From the NCBI GenBank assembly GCA_041390365.1, contig JAWKQB010000003.1, forward strand, positions 806,001-870,000: a stretch of 64,000 nt of DNA, read 5' to 3'. This document shows, one piece after another, positions 16,004-23,544 of the stretch. The position numbers and the translations under genes were made by a program. The DNA comes from Syntrophotaleaceae bacterium (GTDB lineage Bacteria > Desulfobacterota > Desulfuromonadia > Desulfuromonadales > Syntrophotaleaceae). The notes beneath the pieces were generated by a model. It was not told the origin of the DNA. It was given only the letters and a program-made list of their open reading frames with translations, and searched no databases. Position 1 is the first letter of the stretch, and the number at the start of each line of letters is the position of its first letter.

Positions 16004-16513
16004 ATGGACCTCGGTTCGATCATGACGCGCAAGGTGGTTACCGTCGAGATGGATGATTCCATCCGCCTGATCAACGGCATTTTCGCCCACGTCAAATTTC
16101 ACCATCTGCTGGTTGTCGATAAAGGCCGACTGGTGGGCGTTATTTCCGACCGGGACGTGCTCAAGGCCATGAGCCCCTTCGTCCACACCCTGGCCGAGCA
16201 GGCCCGGGACGCCGCCACCCTTGAACGAAAGGCCCATCAGATCATGTCGCGGAACCTGGTAACCGGAAGCAGCGACATGAGCATCGTCGAGGGGGTTGGG
16301 CTGATGCTGGAAAACAGAGTATCCTGCCTGCCGATTGTGTCGAGGGAGGGCGCCATCGAAGGGGTGGTGACATGGAAGGACATGCTGAACGCCTTTGTGG
16401 AAACGGACGATGTCTTGTGCAACGTCTGCCGCATGCGATTGAAGACTCGGAAAAAGTATGGATCGGCAAGCGACGAGGATAATCGGGAAAACCCTGGAGA
16501 GGAACAATCATGA
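16004..16513 (+). CDS. CBS-domain pair protein
   Basis: A 169-aa soluble protein made of two CBS domains: residues about 6-62 ('IMTRKVVTVEMDDSI...LVVDKGRLVGVISDRDVLKAM') and about 78-135 ('IMSRNLVTGSSDMSI...LPIVSREGAIEGVVTWKDML'), forming a Bateman module that binds adenosine nucleotides. The C-terminal 30 residues include a CxxC (CNVC) and a basic/acidic tail. The start at 16004 is preceded by AAGGAG; the in-frame ATG at 15959 overlaps the previous stop but lacks that site and would add 15 residues. It ends in an ATGA overlap with ppnP. Probably an energy-sensing partner of an operon member. Confidence 0.88.
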   Translation: MDLGSIMTRKVVTVEMDDSIRLINGIFAHVKFHHLLVVDKGRLVGVISDRDVLKAMSPFVHTLAEQARDAATLERKAHQIMSRNLVTGSSDMSIVEGVGLMLENRVSCLPIVSREGAIEGVVTWKDMLNAFVETDDVLCNVCRMRLKTRKKYGSASDEDNRENPGEEQS

Positions 16514-16821
16514 CGGAATTCAAGAATGTTACGGTGGTAAAAAAAGCGAACATCTATTTTGACGGCCAGGTCAGCAGCCGGACCATCCGTTTTGCCGACG
16601 GCACCGAGAAGACCCTCGGAGTCATGCTGCCGGGAGAGTACACCTTCAACACCGGTGCCCCTGAGCTTATGGAAATCCTTTCCGGCGAGCTCGAATTTCT
16701 TCTGGATGGGACGAGCGAATGGCGAACCTGTGTGGGAGGAGAGGCGTTCGAGGTGCCCGGTCAATCCAAATTTACTGTTCGGGTCAAGAGCGTTGCCGAC
16801 TACTGCTGTTCGTTCCTGTAG
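16510..16821 (+). CDS. ppnP: Pyrimidine/purine nucleoside phosphorylase
   Basis: A 103-aa cupin of the PpnP (YaiE, DUF1255) family, which phosphorolyses a wide range of nucleosides to base and ribose-1-phosphate. Family signatures are 'KKANIYFDGQVSSRTI', 'LGVMLPGEYTFNTGAPELMEI' and 'FEVPGQSKFTVRV', ending '...ADYCCSFL'. Length is exactly typical. It is the last gene of the run that begins with the TRAP transporter and is translationally coupled to the CBS gene. Whether the transported solute is nucleoside-related is not shown by the sequence. Confidence 0.93.
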   Translation: MTEFKNVTVVKKANIYFDGQVSSRTIRFADGTEKTLGVMLPGEYTFNTGAPELMEILSGELEFLLDGTSEWRTCVGGEAFEVPGQSKFTVRVKSVADYCCSFL

Positions 16822-16897
16822 TAGGGGCGGGTCTCAGACCCGCCCTCTCATTTCCTTGAACGAAAAGCCAAGGGCAGGTCTGAGACCTGCCCCTGCG
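16822..16897. repeat. GTAGGGGC-type palindromic repeat pair
   Basis: GGGGCGGGTCTCAGACCCGCC (first unit, 16825-16845) and GGGCAGGTCTGAGACCTGCCC (second, from about 16875) lie on either side of a 30-bp spacer. They belong to the same family as 2255-2280 and 4195-4255. Located between the operon end and the next gene, the pair can also act as a transcript-end hairpin. Confidence 0.6.
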
Positions 16898-16975
16898 AAT
16901 CCATTTTCGTCCCGTTGCCAAACCGCTGAAAACAGATACGATATTTCCTGGACTAAAAAATCCACGAGGTGTCCC

Positions 16976-17140
16976 ATGCCGATGTACGATTTTCGCTGTG
17001 AGGATTGCGGACTGGCGTTTTCCCTCAAGCTGAGCTTCGCCGAGTACGACAAGGGTGATGTCCGATGCCCGGCCTGCCAAAGCGACAAGGTGACCCAGGT
17101 GATCTCCCGGATCAACGTTCGGACCAGCCGCAAAAGTTGA
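16976..17140 (+). CDS. FmdB-type zinc-ribbon protein
   Basis: A 54-aa protein starting MPMYDFRCEDCG, with two CxxC pairs (CEDC near residues 8-11 and CPAC near 35-38) spaced as in the FmdB/CxxC putative regulatory family. It should fold as a single zinc ribbon. GAGG lies 7 nt before the ATG. The family is named after a suspected formamidase regulator, but most members are uncharacterised; some sit in ribosome-associated or hydrolase operons. Its stop overlaps the TTG start of the queuosine-salvage gene, so the two are coupled. Confidence 0.85.
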   Translation: MPMYDFRCEDCGLAFSLKLSFAEYDKGDVRCPACQSDKVTQVISRINVRTSRKS

Positions 17141-18114
17141 GCCGTTTCATTCATCGAGGCCTGTTCGAGGAGATTCGCCATGCCTGCCGGCGAGTTGCCC
17201 AACGCTCCATTTATGTGACCGTTGATTTCGAGCAGATACCCCGCTACGCCTCATCCCTCCCGCTGGAACAGGCTCTTCATCCGCAAATCGATCCGGCCTG
17301 CCACTACCTTGGCCAGGACCGGGATACCCTGGCCTTTTTTCTGATCCTCGATGCCGTCAATTTCGGTTCCGGCTATTTTGCAGAACTGGGCCTGCCCTCC
17401 GGCCGCTCGGGTTACTTCACCATGGCTGAGGCCCTGACCCGGCGGTTTCAGCATCAGGGCCCCTGTTCGGCAGCTTTTCTGTCCCGGCTTACGACTGGAG
17501 AGTGTCTGGAGCTGTTCGGGCAGGACCCCCGCAATCCGGCGGCGGTGGAGCTGATGGGGCTCTTCGCCGCGTCCCTGAACGACCTCGGCCGTTATCTTCG
17601 GGACCATTTCTGCGGCGATCCGGTTGCCCTGGTCGAGGAGGCCGAAGGCCGGGCCGCCGGTCTGGTGGATTTGCTGGCGGCCATGCCGATGTATCGGGAC
17701 GAGGCGGATTACCGTGGGCTGCGGGTTCCCTTCTACAAACGGGCCCAGTTGACAGTGGCGGATCTGGCCATCGCATTTGCCGGCCGCACTTGGGGATGCT
17801 TTGCCGACCTGCCCGACCTGACCCTGTTTGCCGACAATCTGGTGCCCCACGTTCTGCGCTACGACGGGTTGCTGAACTATCAAGAAGATCTCGCAGCCGC
17901 CATCGATGCCGGAACACTGATTTCCGCAGGCTCTCCCGAGGAGGTCGAACTGCGCGCCTGCGCTGTACACGCCGTGGAACTGCTGACGGAGGAACTGCGA
18001 CGGCGGGGTCACGACGTGACCGCCATGGGGCTGGATCAGTTGCTGTGGAATCGGGGTCAGCAGCTGTCCTATCGCAGACGTCCCCGGCACAGGACCAAAA
18101 CCGTTTTTTATTGA
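17137..18114 (+). CDS. Queuosine salvage protein (Qng1/DUF2419 family)
   Basis: A 325-aa protein resembling the queuosine 5'-phosphate N-glycosylase family (PF10343), which releases queuine from queuosine nucleotides for reuse in tRNA. Recognisable parts are 'DFEQIPRYA' near residue 36, 'LDAVNFGSGYFAELG' near 75 (the most conserved family stretch), the 'GYFTMAEAL' segment, and the C-terminal half 'VPFYKRAQLTVADLA', 'LTLFADNLVPHVLRYDG' and 'EVELRACAVHAVELL'. I chose the TTG at 17137, overlapping the preceding stop as TTGA, because the frame upstream is coding in another frame for the zinc ribbon; no ATG is closer. The length is normal. Function in bacteria is known for few members, so the role is family-based. 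Confidence 0.8.
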   Translation: MSRFIHRGLFEEIRHACRRVAQRSIYVTVDFEQIPRYASSLPLEQALHPQIDPACHYLGQDRDTLAFFLILDAVNFGSGYFAELGLPSGRSGYFTMAEALTRRFQHQGPCSAAFLSRLTTGECLELFGQDPRNPAAVELMGLFAASLNDLGRYLRDHFCGDPVALVEEAEGRAAGLVDLLAAMPMYRDEADYRGLRVPFYKRAQLTVADLAIAFAGRTWGCFADLPDLTLFADNLVPHVLRYDGLLNYQEDLAAAIDAGTLISAGSPEEVELRACAVHAVELLTEELRRRGHDVTAMGLDQLLWNRGQQLSYRRRPRHRTKTVFY

Positions 18115-18200
18115 GGCAGCCGGTCGTATGAGAGGGCAGCGAAAAATTGTTTTCTAAAATATGACTTTTTTTGTTAAAGTTGGTCTGGTTCATCGAAGGA

Positions 18201-18225
18201 CCTCTCCACCGGAAACGGCGAGAGG
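18201..18225 (+). other. GAAA-tetraloop hairpin in the cydA leader
   Basis: CCTCTC-CA-CCG-GAAA-CGG-C-GAGAGG forms a stem with one small internal loop capped by GAAA, 58 bp before the cydA start. A 23-codon frame opens just behind it (ATG 18230, GAGAGG as ribosome site) and runs past the cydA start. A leader-based control is possible but unproven. Confidence 0.4.
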
Positions 18226-18283
18226 CTGAAATGGCCAAGTTTCCTGGTGTCTTGAGCCCTTTATTCCTGCCTGGGAGGATTCC

Positions 18284-19663
18284 ATGGATGTTGTTCTGTT
18301 AAGCCGCCTGCAGTTCGCCGCTACCACCATGTTTCACTTTCTGTTCGTGCCCTTGACTCTGGGTCTGGTCGTACTGGTGGCCTGGATGGAGACCCGTTAT
18401 GTGCGTACCGGGGATGAGCTCTATCTGCGCATGACCAAATTCTGGGGCAAGCTGTTCCTGATCAATTTCGCCCTCGGGGTGGTGACCGGCATTACCCTGG
18501 AGTTCCAGTTCGGGATGAACTGGGCGGAATACTCCCGCTATGTCGGCGACATCTTCGGAGCCCCGCTGGCCATCGAGGCGACGGCCGCCTTCTTCCTCGA
18601 GTCCGTTTTCATCGGCCTCTGGATCTTCGGCTGGGGCAAGGTTTCGAAAAAGGTGCACTGTTTCTCCATCTGGATGGTGGCGCTCGGATCCAACCTCTCG
18701 GCCCTCTGGATATTACTGGCCAACGGCTGGATGCAGAACCCGGTCGGCTACGTCCTGCGCAACGGCCGGGCTGAAATGGTCGATTTTGCGGCCATGCTCT
18801 TCAATCCCTACGGCCTGGCCAAGTTTTTCCATACGGTGGTCTCGGCCTACCTGCTGGCCGGATTCTTCGTCCTGGGAGTGAGCGCCTGGCATCTGCTGCG
18901 CAGGTCCCATGCCGACTTCTTTCGCCGCTCCTTCCGCATGGCGGCGCCCTTTACCCTGGTGGCCGCCCTGCTCGTCATGGTCAGCGGCGACCTGCAGGCG
19001 ACGGTGGTGGCCAAGTATCAGCCCTCCAAGTTCGCGGCTCTCGAATCCACCTGGGAGACCCAGAAACGCGCTCCGCTGAATCTGCTGCTCTGGCCTGATC
19101 CGGCCAATGAAAGAAACCTGGTCGAGGCTCTGCCCATCCCCGGCCTGCTGAGCTACCTGGCCCACAAGGATCCCGACGCCGAGGTCAAAGGTCTGAACGA
19201 ATTTGCCCCCGAGGACCGGCCCCCGGTTCGCCTGACCTTCGTCGGCTTTCGCGGCATGGTCGGGCTCGGGGTCCTGTTCGTGCTTTTCTCCGCTGCAGCC
19301 GTGGTGGTATCGCGTTTCGGCAATTTGGAGAAAAATCCCTGGCTGCTGCGCCTGCTGCTCTTCTCCATCCCGCTCCCCTATCTTGCCAACCAGCTCGGCT
19401 GGCTGGCGGCCGAAGTCGGCCGGCAGCCCTGGATCGTATTCGGCCTGCTGCGCACCAGCGACGCGGTGTCCGGAAACCTGGCGGTGGGGCAGGTGATGGG
19501 CTCCCTGGCGGGATTCACCCTGCTGTATGGGGCCCTCGGAGCGCTCGATTTCTATCTGCTGGCCAGGGTGGCCGTCAAGGGGCCGCAGCCGGCGGCGGAA
19601 CTTCCCGCCCGTCCGTCCGTTCCCCCGCAGCCTGCCGGAGATGCCCGGCCCCAGGAGGTGTGA
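18284..19663 (+). CDS. cydA: Cytochrome bd quinol oxidase subunit I
   Basis: A 459-aa, nine-span subunit I of the bd-type terminal oxidase, which oxidises menaquinol and reduces O2 to water. His near residue 18 ('TTMFHFLFVPLTLG') is the heme b595/d ligand region, His near 185 ('GLAKFFHTVVSAYL') is the heme b558 ligand, and 'KYQPSKFAALEST' is the quinol-binding segment (E. coli Lys252/Glu257 region). 'AEVGRQPWIVFGLLRT' is the signature near the C-terminus. The Q-loop is of the short type, as in most non-enterobacterial enzymes. The C-terminal 25 residues are Pro/Ala-rich. GGGAGG precedes the ATG. In an anaerobe it probably serves oxygen detoxification or microaerobic respiration. Confidence 0.96.
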   Translation: MDVVLLSRLQFAATTMFHFLFVPLTLGLVVLVAWMETRYVRTGDELYLRMTKFWGKLFLINFALGVVTGITLEFQFGMNWAEYSRYVGDIFGAPLAIEATAAFFLESVFIGLWIFGWGKVSKKVHCFSIWMVALGSNLSALWILLANGWMQNPVGYVLRNGRAEMVDFAAMLFNPYGLAKFFHTVVSAYLLAGFFVLGVSAWHLLRRSHADFFRRSFRMAAPFTLVAALLVMVSGDLQATVVAKYQPSKFAALESTWETQKRAPLNLLLWPDPANERNLVEALPIPGLLSYLAHKDPDAEVKGLNEFAPEDRPPVRLTFVGFRGMVGLGVLFVLFSAAAVVVSRFGNLEKNPWLLRLLLFSIPLPYLANQLGWLAAEVGRQPWIVFGLLRTSDAVSGNLAVGQVMGSLAGFTLLYGALGALDFYLLARVAVKGPQPAAELPARPSVPPQPAGDARPQEV

Positions 19664-19664
19664 G

Positions 19665-20693
19665 ATGATGCTTCAGTTGATCTGGTTCGTTCTTTGGGGC
19701 CTGCTCTGGGCCATCTACTTCATGCTCGACGGCTTCACTCTCGGCGCCGCAATGCTCCACCCCCTGGTCGCCCGCAATGAAATCCAGCGGCAACAGGTCA
19801 TCCGCACCTTCGGGCCGGTGTGGGACGGCAACGAGGTCTGGCTGATCACCGCAGGCGGCGCGACCTTTGCCGCTTTCCCCACCACCTACGCGCTGATGTT
19901 CAGCTACCTGTACGCTCCGCTGCTGCTGTTGCTGTTCGCTCTGATCATCCGGGGCGTCTCCTTCGAATTCCGCGGCCTGCAGGACTCTCCCTCCTGGAAA
20001 AAAGGCTGGGATCTGGCCATCCCTGTGTCCAGCCTGGTGATCGCTCTGCTCTTCGGCGTCGCCTTCGGCAACATCTTCCAGGGTCTGCCGATGGATGCCG
20101 CCGGTTACCACGGCTCCCTGCTGGGATTGCTCAACCCCTACGGCCTATTGACAGGGGTGCTGTTCGTGCTGCTTTTTCTGCAGCATGGCGCCCTGTACCT
20201 GACCGTCAAAACCGGCGGGGAACTCAAGGAACGGGCGGAAAGTATTGCAAAGAAATTGTGGCCTTTCCTGCTGGTCGTCGCGGTTGCTTTCCTCGCCTAT
20301 ACAGCACCGGCCACCCGGCTGTACGACAACTTCATGGCTCAGCCTGCCCTCTGGGCCGTGCCGCTGCTGGCAGCCCTGGAGTTGGTGGCGGTGCGTCTGC
20401 TGTTGGGGCGCGGCAAACTGCTGCAGTCCTTCGCTGCGTCCTGCGCGACGATCGTGCTGGTTGTCGCTACCGGGGTCATCGGTCTTTTCCCCAACCTGAT
20501 CCCCTCATCGATCGATCCGGCCTACAGTCTGACGATCACCAATTCCTCCTCCAGTCCCTACACCCTGGGCATCATGACCTGGGTGGCGGCGGTCTTCGTG
20601 CCGATCGTCATCGCCTACAAGATCTGGGTCTATCGGATCTTCCGGGAGCCGGTGGGGGAGGAGGCGGAAGTCGGCATGGGAGGCGGATACTGA
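19665..20693 (+). CDS. cydB: Cytochrome bd quinol oxidase subunit II
   Basis: A 342-aa, eight-span subunit II. 'FMLDGFTLGAAMLHPLVA' near residue 18 and 'GPVWDGNEVWLITAGGATFAAFP' near 49 are the strongest CydB signatures; the Asp/Glu in 'WDGNEVW' belong to the proton channel. 'SSSSPYTLGIMTW' near 300 is the late conserved stretch. Two adjacent ATGs (19665, 19668) follow AGGAGG; I took the first. It starts one base after the cydA stop codon, so the subunits are made together. No cydX-like small subunit is visible before the terminator. Confidence 0.96.
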   Translation: MMLQLIWFVLWGLLWAIYFMLDGFTLGAAMLHPLVARNEIQRQQVIRTFGPVWDGNEVWLITAGGATFAAFPTTYALMFSYLYAPLLLLLFALIIRGVSFEFRGLQDSPSWKKGWDLAIPVSSLVIALLFGVAFGNIFQGLPMDAAGYHGSLLGLLNPYGLLTGVLFVLLFLQHGALYLTVKTGGELKERAESIAKKLWPFLLVVAVAFLAYTAPATRLYDNFMAQPALWAVPLLAALELVAVRLLLGRGKLLQSFAASCATIVLVVATGVIGLFPNLIPSSIDPAYSLTITNSSSSPYTLGIMTWVAAVFVPIVIAYKIWVYRIFREPVGEEAEVGMGGGY

Positions 20694-20768
20694 GAGAGAT
20701 CCTGTTTGGCGTCGGGGTCGGGGTCGGAATCCGACGTCGACCCCCAATACCGATACCGATACCGAATG

Positions 20769-20801
20769 CAGGGGCGAAATGGAATCGCCCCTGTTTTTTT
20801 T
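20769..20801 (+). terminator. Rho-independent terminator of cydAB
   Basis: CAGGGGCGA and TCGCCCCTG pair perfectly around a 7-nt loop, followed by eight Ts. Short GTCGGG and TACCGA microrepeats (20708-20765) precede it. Confidence 0.9.
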
Positions 20802-20817
20802 GGACCGGAAATAGCCC

Positions 20818-20848
20818 TTGGATTTTTAAATACATTCGTGTATGTTTG
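20818..20848 (+). promoter_or_regulatory. RND operon promoter with overlapping AcrR-like operator
   Basis: TTGGAT (20818-20823), a 17-bp spacer and TATGTT (20841-20846). The palindrome ATACA-TTCG-TGTAT (20830-20843) fills the spacer and -10, and its half-sites resemble the known AcrR operator (TACATACA type). Repression by the TetR-family gene at the operon's end is the natural inference. Confidence 0.65.
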
Positions 20849-20881
20849 TTGCCGTTTTCATTTTAATCCCGGAGTGGAAAG

Positions 20882-22381
20882 ATGATGGATCGAGAGCGGC
20901 AGGCAAGGCGCGGGAGGCGACGGAACTATCTTTCAGTCCAGGGGTTTCTGGGCGGTTTGCTGGTTGTTTTTCTGGTGTCAGGATGCGCGGTCGGTCCCGA
21001 CTATGCGCGGCCCGAAACAGCGGTTCCGCAAACCTGGCGGCAGGTGTCCGATCCGGCCCTGGTTCCTGACCGGACCGTGGCCCGCGACTGGTGGACGGTC
21101 TTTGATGATCCGCTGCTTAACCGGTTGATCGCCGAAGCCGCTAGGGACAATCTCGATCTGCGCCGGGCTGTGGCCCGCGTGCGGGAGGCCCGGGCACGTC
21201 TCGGTGTCGCCAGGGGCGAGTATTTCCCCGAAGCCGATGCCCGGGGCGACTTATCCCGACAGCGCGAGAGCGAAAATCTTCTGAGGGCGGACGGATCGAC
21301 GGAAACTTTTCACGGTGTCGGCCTGGATGCCTCCTGGGAGATCGATTTGTTCGGGCGTATCAGCCGGCAGGTGGAGTCTGCCAGAGCGGAATATCAGGCC
21401 AGCGAGGAGGACCGGGGCGATGTGCTGGTGTCTCTCTATGCCGAGGTGGCGTTCACCTATTTCGACCTCCGCACCTTTCAAGCCCGCCTGGCTGCGGCCG
21501 AGGGCAATATCCGATCCCAGCAGGAGATCCTGAAGCTGACCCGGTCCCGTTTCCGCAACGGACTGGCCACCGGTCTCGATGTGGCCCAGGCCGAGCAGGT
21601 GCTGTCCGCCTCCCAGGCCGAGGTGCCCCCTTTGCGCATCGCCCTGACCCGCTCCATCAATACCATGGGTGTACTTCTGGGCAAGCTCCCGGGAACCCTG
21701 TTCGAGGAATTGAGCCGTCCGGAGGACATTCCGGTTCCGCCGCAAGAGGTTGCCGTGGGCGTGCCGGCCAACCTGCTGCGGCAGCGGCCCGACATCCGCC
21801 GCGCCGAACGGTTGCTCGCCGCTCAGACCGCCCGCATCGGCGTGGCCACTGCCGACCTGTATCCCCGTCTGTCCCTGAATGGAACCTTCGCCTTTGAATC
21901 CTTTGACGCCGGCGATCTGTTTCAGGGGTCCAGCAGGGCCTTCGGTTTCGGGCCTTCGGTGCGTTGGCTGATGTTCGACGGCGGCCGGGTGCGCAGTCAG
22001 ATCCAGGTTCAGGACGCCCTCGCCGAGCAGGCTCTCTACCAGTACGAGCAGACCGTGCTCGTGGCCCTCAACGAGGCTGAAAACGCGCTGACGCAATACC
22101 TCGAGCAGCGCCACCGCCTGGCCGCCCTGGAGCGCTCGGTGGAGGCGGCCCGGCGCTCCCTGCGGCTGGCCACCCGATTGTACAAGGACGGCCTGGTCGA
22201 TTTTCAGAATGTCCTCGATGCTCAGCGGGTGGTGTTCGACAACGAGAGCCAGCTGGCTGCAGCCCGGGGCGATACCGTAATCAATCTGGTAGAAGTCTAT
22301 CGCACCCTGGGCGGTGGCTGGGACCCGAATGGTTCGACCCCCGAAATTGCCGAAATCCGAAAAGAGGAGGTTTCCCGATGA
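20882..22381 (+). CDS. RND efflux outer-membrane lipoprotein, NodT/OprM type
   Basis: A 499-aa TolC-superfamily outer-membrane factor. The N-terminal basic stretch and hydrophobic run end in the lipobox 'VSGC', with Cys near residue 38, followed by 'AVGPDYARPE', the classic NodT start. Two OEP repeats follow (about residues 85-280 and 310-480). 'WEIDLFGRISRQVESA' and 'FDGGRVRSQIQVQDA' are the paired coiled-coil barrel signatures. It forms the trimeric exit duct of the pump. The start at 20882 has GGAG upstream and comes 36 bp after the promoter. Its stop overlaps the MFP start (ATGA). Confidence 0.94.
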   Translation: MMDRERQARRGRRRNYLSVQGFLGGLLVVFLVSGCAVGPDYARPETAVPQTWRQVSDPALVPDRTVARDWWTVFDDPLLNRLIAEAARDNLDLRRAVARVREARARLGVARGEYFPEADARGDLSRQRESENLLRADGSTETFHGVGLDASWEIDLFGRISRQVESARAEYQASEEDRGDVLVSLYAEVAFTYFDLRTFQARLAAAEGNIRSQQEILKLTRSRFRNGLATGLDVAQAEQVLSASQAEVPPLRIALTRSINTMGVLLGKLPGTLFEELSRPEDIPVPPQEVAVGVPANLLRQRPDIRRAERLLAAQTARIGVATADLYPRLSLNGTFAFESFDAGDLFQGSSRAFGFGPSVRWLMFDGGRVRSQIQVQDALAEQALYQYEQTVLVALNEAENALTQYLEQRHRLAALERSVEAARRSLRLATRLYKDGLVDFQNVLDAQRVVFDNESQLAAARGDTVINLVEVYRTLGGGWDPNGSTPEIAEIRKEEVSR

Positions 22382-23532
22382 ATCGTCTGCTGCTTCCGCT
22401 CCTGCTGCTTGTCCTGCTTTCCGGATGTCGGGACCAGAACGCCTTCGTGGCGCCGCCTCCGCCGACGGTGACCGTCGCGCCGCCGGTTCAAAAACCCGTC
22501 ACCTTTTATGCCCGGTATACGGGTCAGACCGAGGCGGTGGAATCGGTGGAGATCCGGGCCCGGGTGGAAGGCTATCTGGAGAGCATCCATTTCAGGGATG
22601 CCGATCTGGTCAAAAAGGGGGACCTGCTGTTCGAGATCGATCCCCGGCCCTATCAGGCCCGGTTGGATGAAGCGACCGCCCTACTGGCGACCCGGCGGGC
22701 GGAACTGCACCTGGCCGAGTCGACCCTTCAGCGCAAGGAGAGCGCCCTGCAGGACCAGGCCGTCAGCGAAGTCGAGGTGCTCGAGGCGAGAGCCATTCGC
22801 GATCAGGCGCTGGCCGCTATCGAGGCGGCCAAGGCGGCCATCGAGACCGCCCGGCTCGACCTGTCCTATACCCGGATCTTCGCCCCGATCAACGGCCGTA
22901 TCGGACGGCGGCTGGTGGATGTCGGCAACCTGGTGGGCGCCGCAGAGAAAACCCTGCTGGCGACCATCGTCAATGTCGAGCCCAGCTACGTCTACTTCAA
23001 TGTCAATGAGCGGGACCTTCTGAAATTCAGGAATGGCGATTCCGCCAAACCGAACCCGACCAACGGCAACGGCAAGACGCCGGTTTTCCTCGGCCTGTCG
23101 AACGATGTCGGCTATCCCTGGGAGGGCCGGGTCGATTTCACCGACAACCGGGTGGATCCTGAAACCGGCACCATTCAGGTCCGCGGCGTCTTCCCGAATA
23201 AGGACGGTGCTCTGCTGCCGGGACTGTTCGCCCGCGTGCAGATCCCCACAGGCACGGCAGAAAATGCCCTGCTGGTGCCGGAACGGGCGCTGGGCATCGA
23301 TCAGCAGGGCTACTATCTTTTGTCGGTCGACAAGACCGATACCGTCGAGTATCGGCCGGTCAAGGTGGGGCCCCAGGTCGACGATCTGCGGGTGATCGAA
23401 TCGGGCATTTCGGCCTCGGACCGGGTTATCGTCAACGGTCTGCAACGGGCGCGTCCGGGCATCACGGTCAATCCCATCGCGCCTGAGAAGGCCGCTGCCT
23501 CCGCCCAAACCAAGGCACCTCAGGCCGGATAA
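22378..23532 (+). CDS. RND efflux periplasmic adaptor (membrane-fusion protein)
   Basis: A 384-aa AcrA/MexA-type adaptor with a lipobox ('LLSGC', Cys near residue 17). Domain order is standard: first lipoyl half ('VEIRARVEGYLESIHFRDADLVKKGDLLFEID'-like region, about 60-95), an alpha-hairpin coiled coil (about 96-160), second lipoyl half ('IFAPINGRIGRRLVDVGNLV', about 172-192), beta-barrel and membrane-proximal domain. It bridges the inner-membrane pump and the outer-membrane factor. Translation is coupled to the upstream nodT-like gene, and the pump gene follows after 12 nt. Confidence 0.94.
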   Translation: MNRLLLPLLLLVLLSGCRDQNAFVAPPPPTVTVAPPVQKPVTFYARYTGQTEAVESVEIRARVEGYLESIHFRDADLVKKGDLLFEIDPRPYQARLDEATALLATRRAELHLAESTLQRKESALQDQAVSEVEVLEARAIRDQALAAIEAAKAAIETARLDLSYTRIFAPINGRIGRRLVDVGNLVGAAEKTLLATIVNVEPSYVYFNVNERDLLKFRNGDSAKPNPTNGNGKTPVFLGLSNDVGYPWEGRVDFTDNRVDPETGTIQVRGVFPNKDGALLPGLFARVQIPTGTAENALLVPERALGIDQQGYYLLSVDKTDTVEYRPVKVGPQVDDLRVIESGISASDRVIVNGLQRARPGITVNPIAPEKAAASAQTKAPQAG

Positions 23533-23544
23533 GGGAGATCAAGG

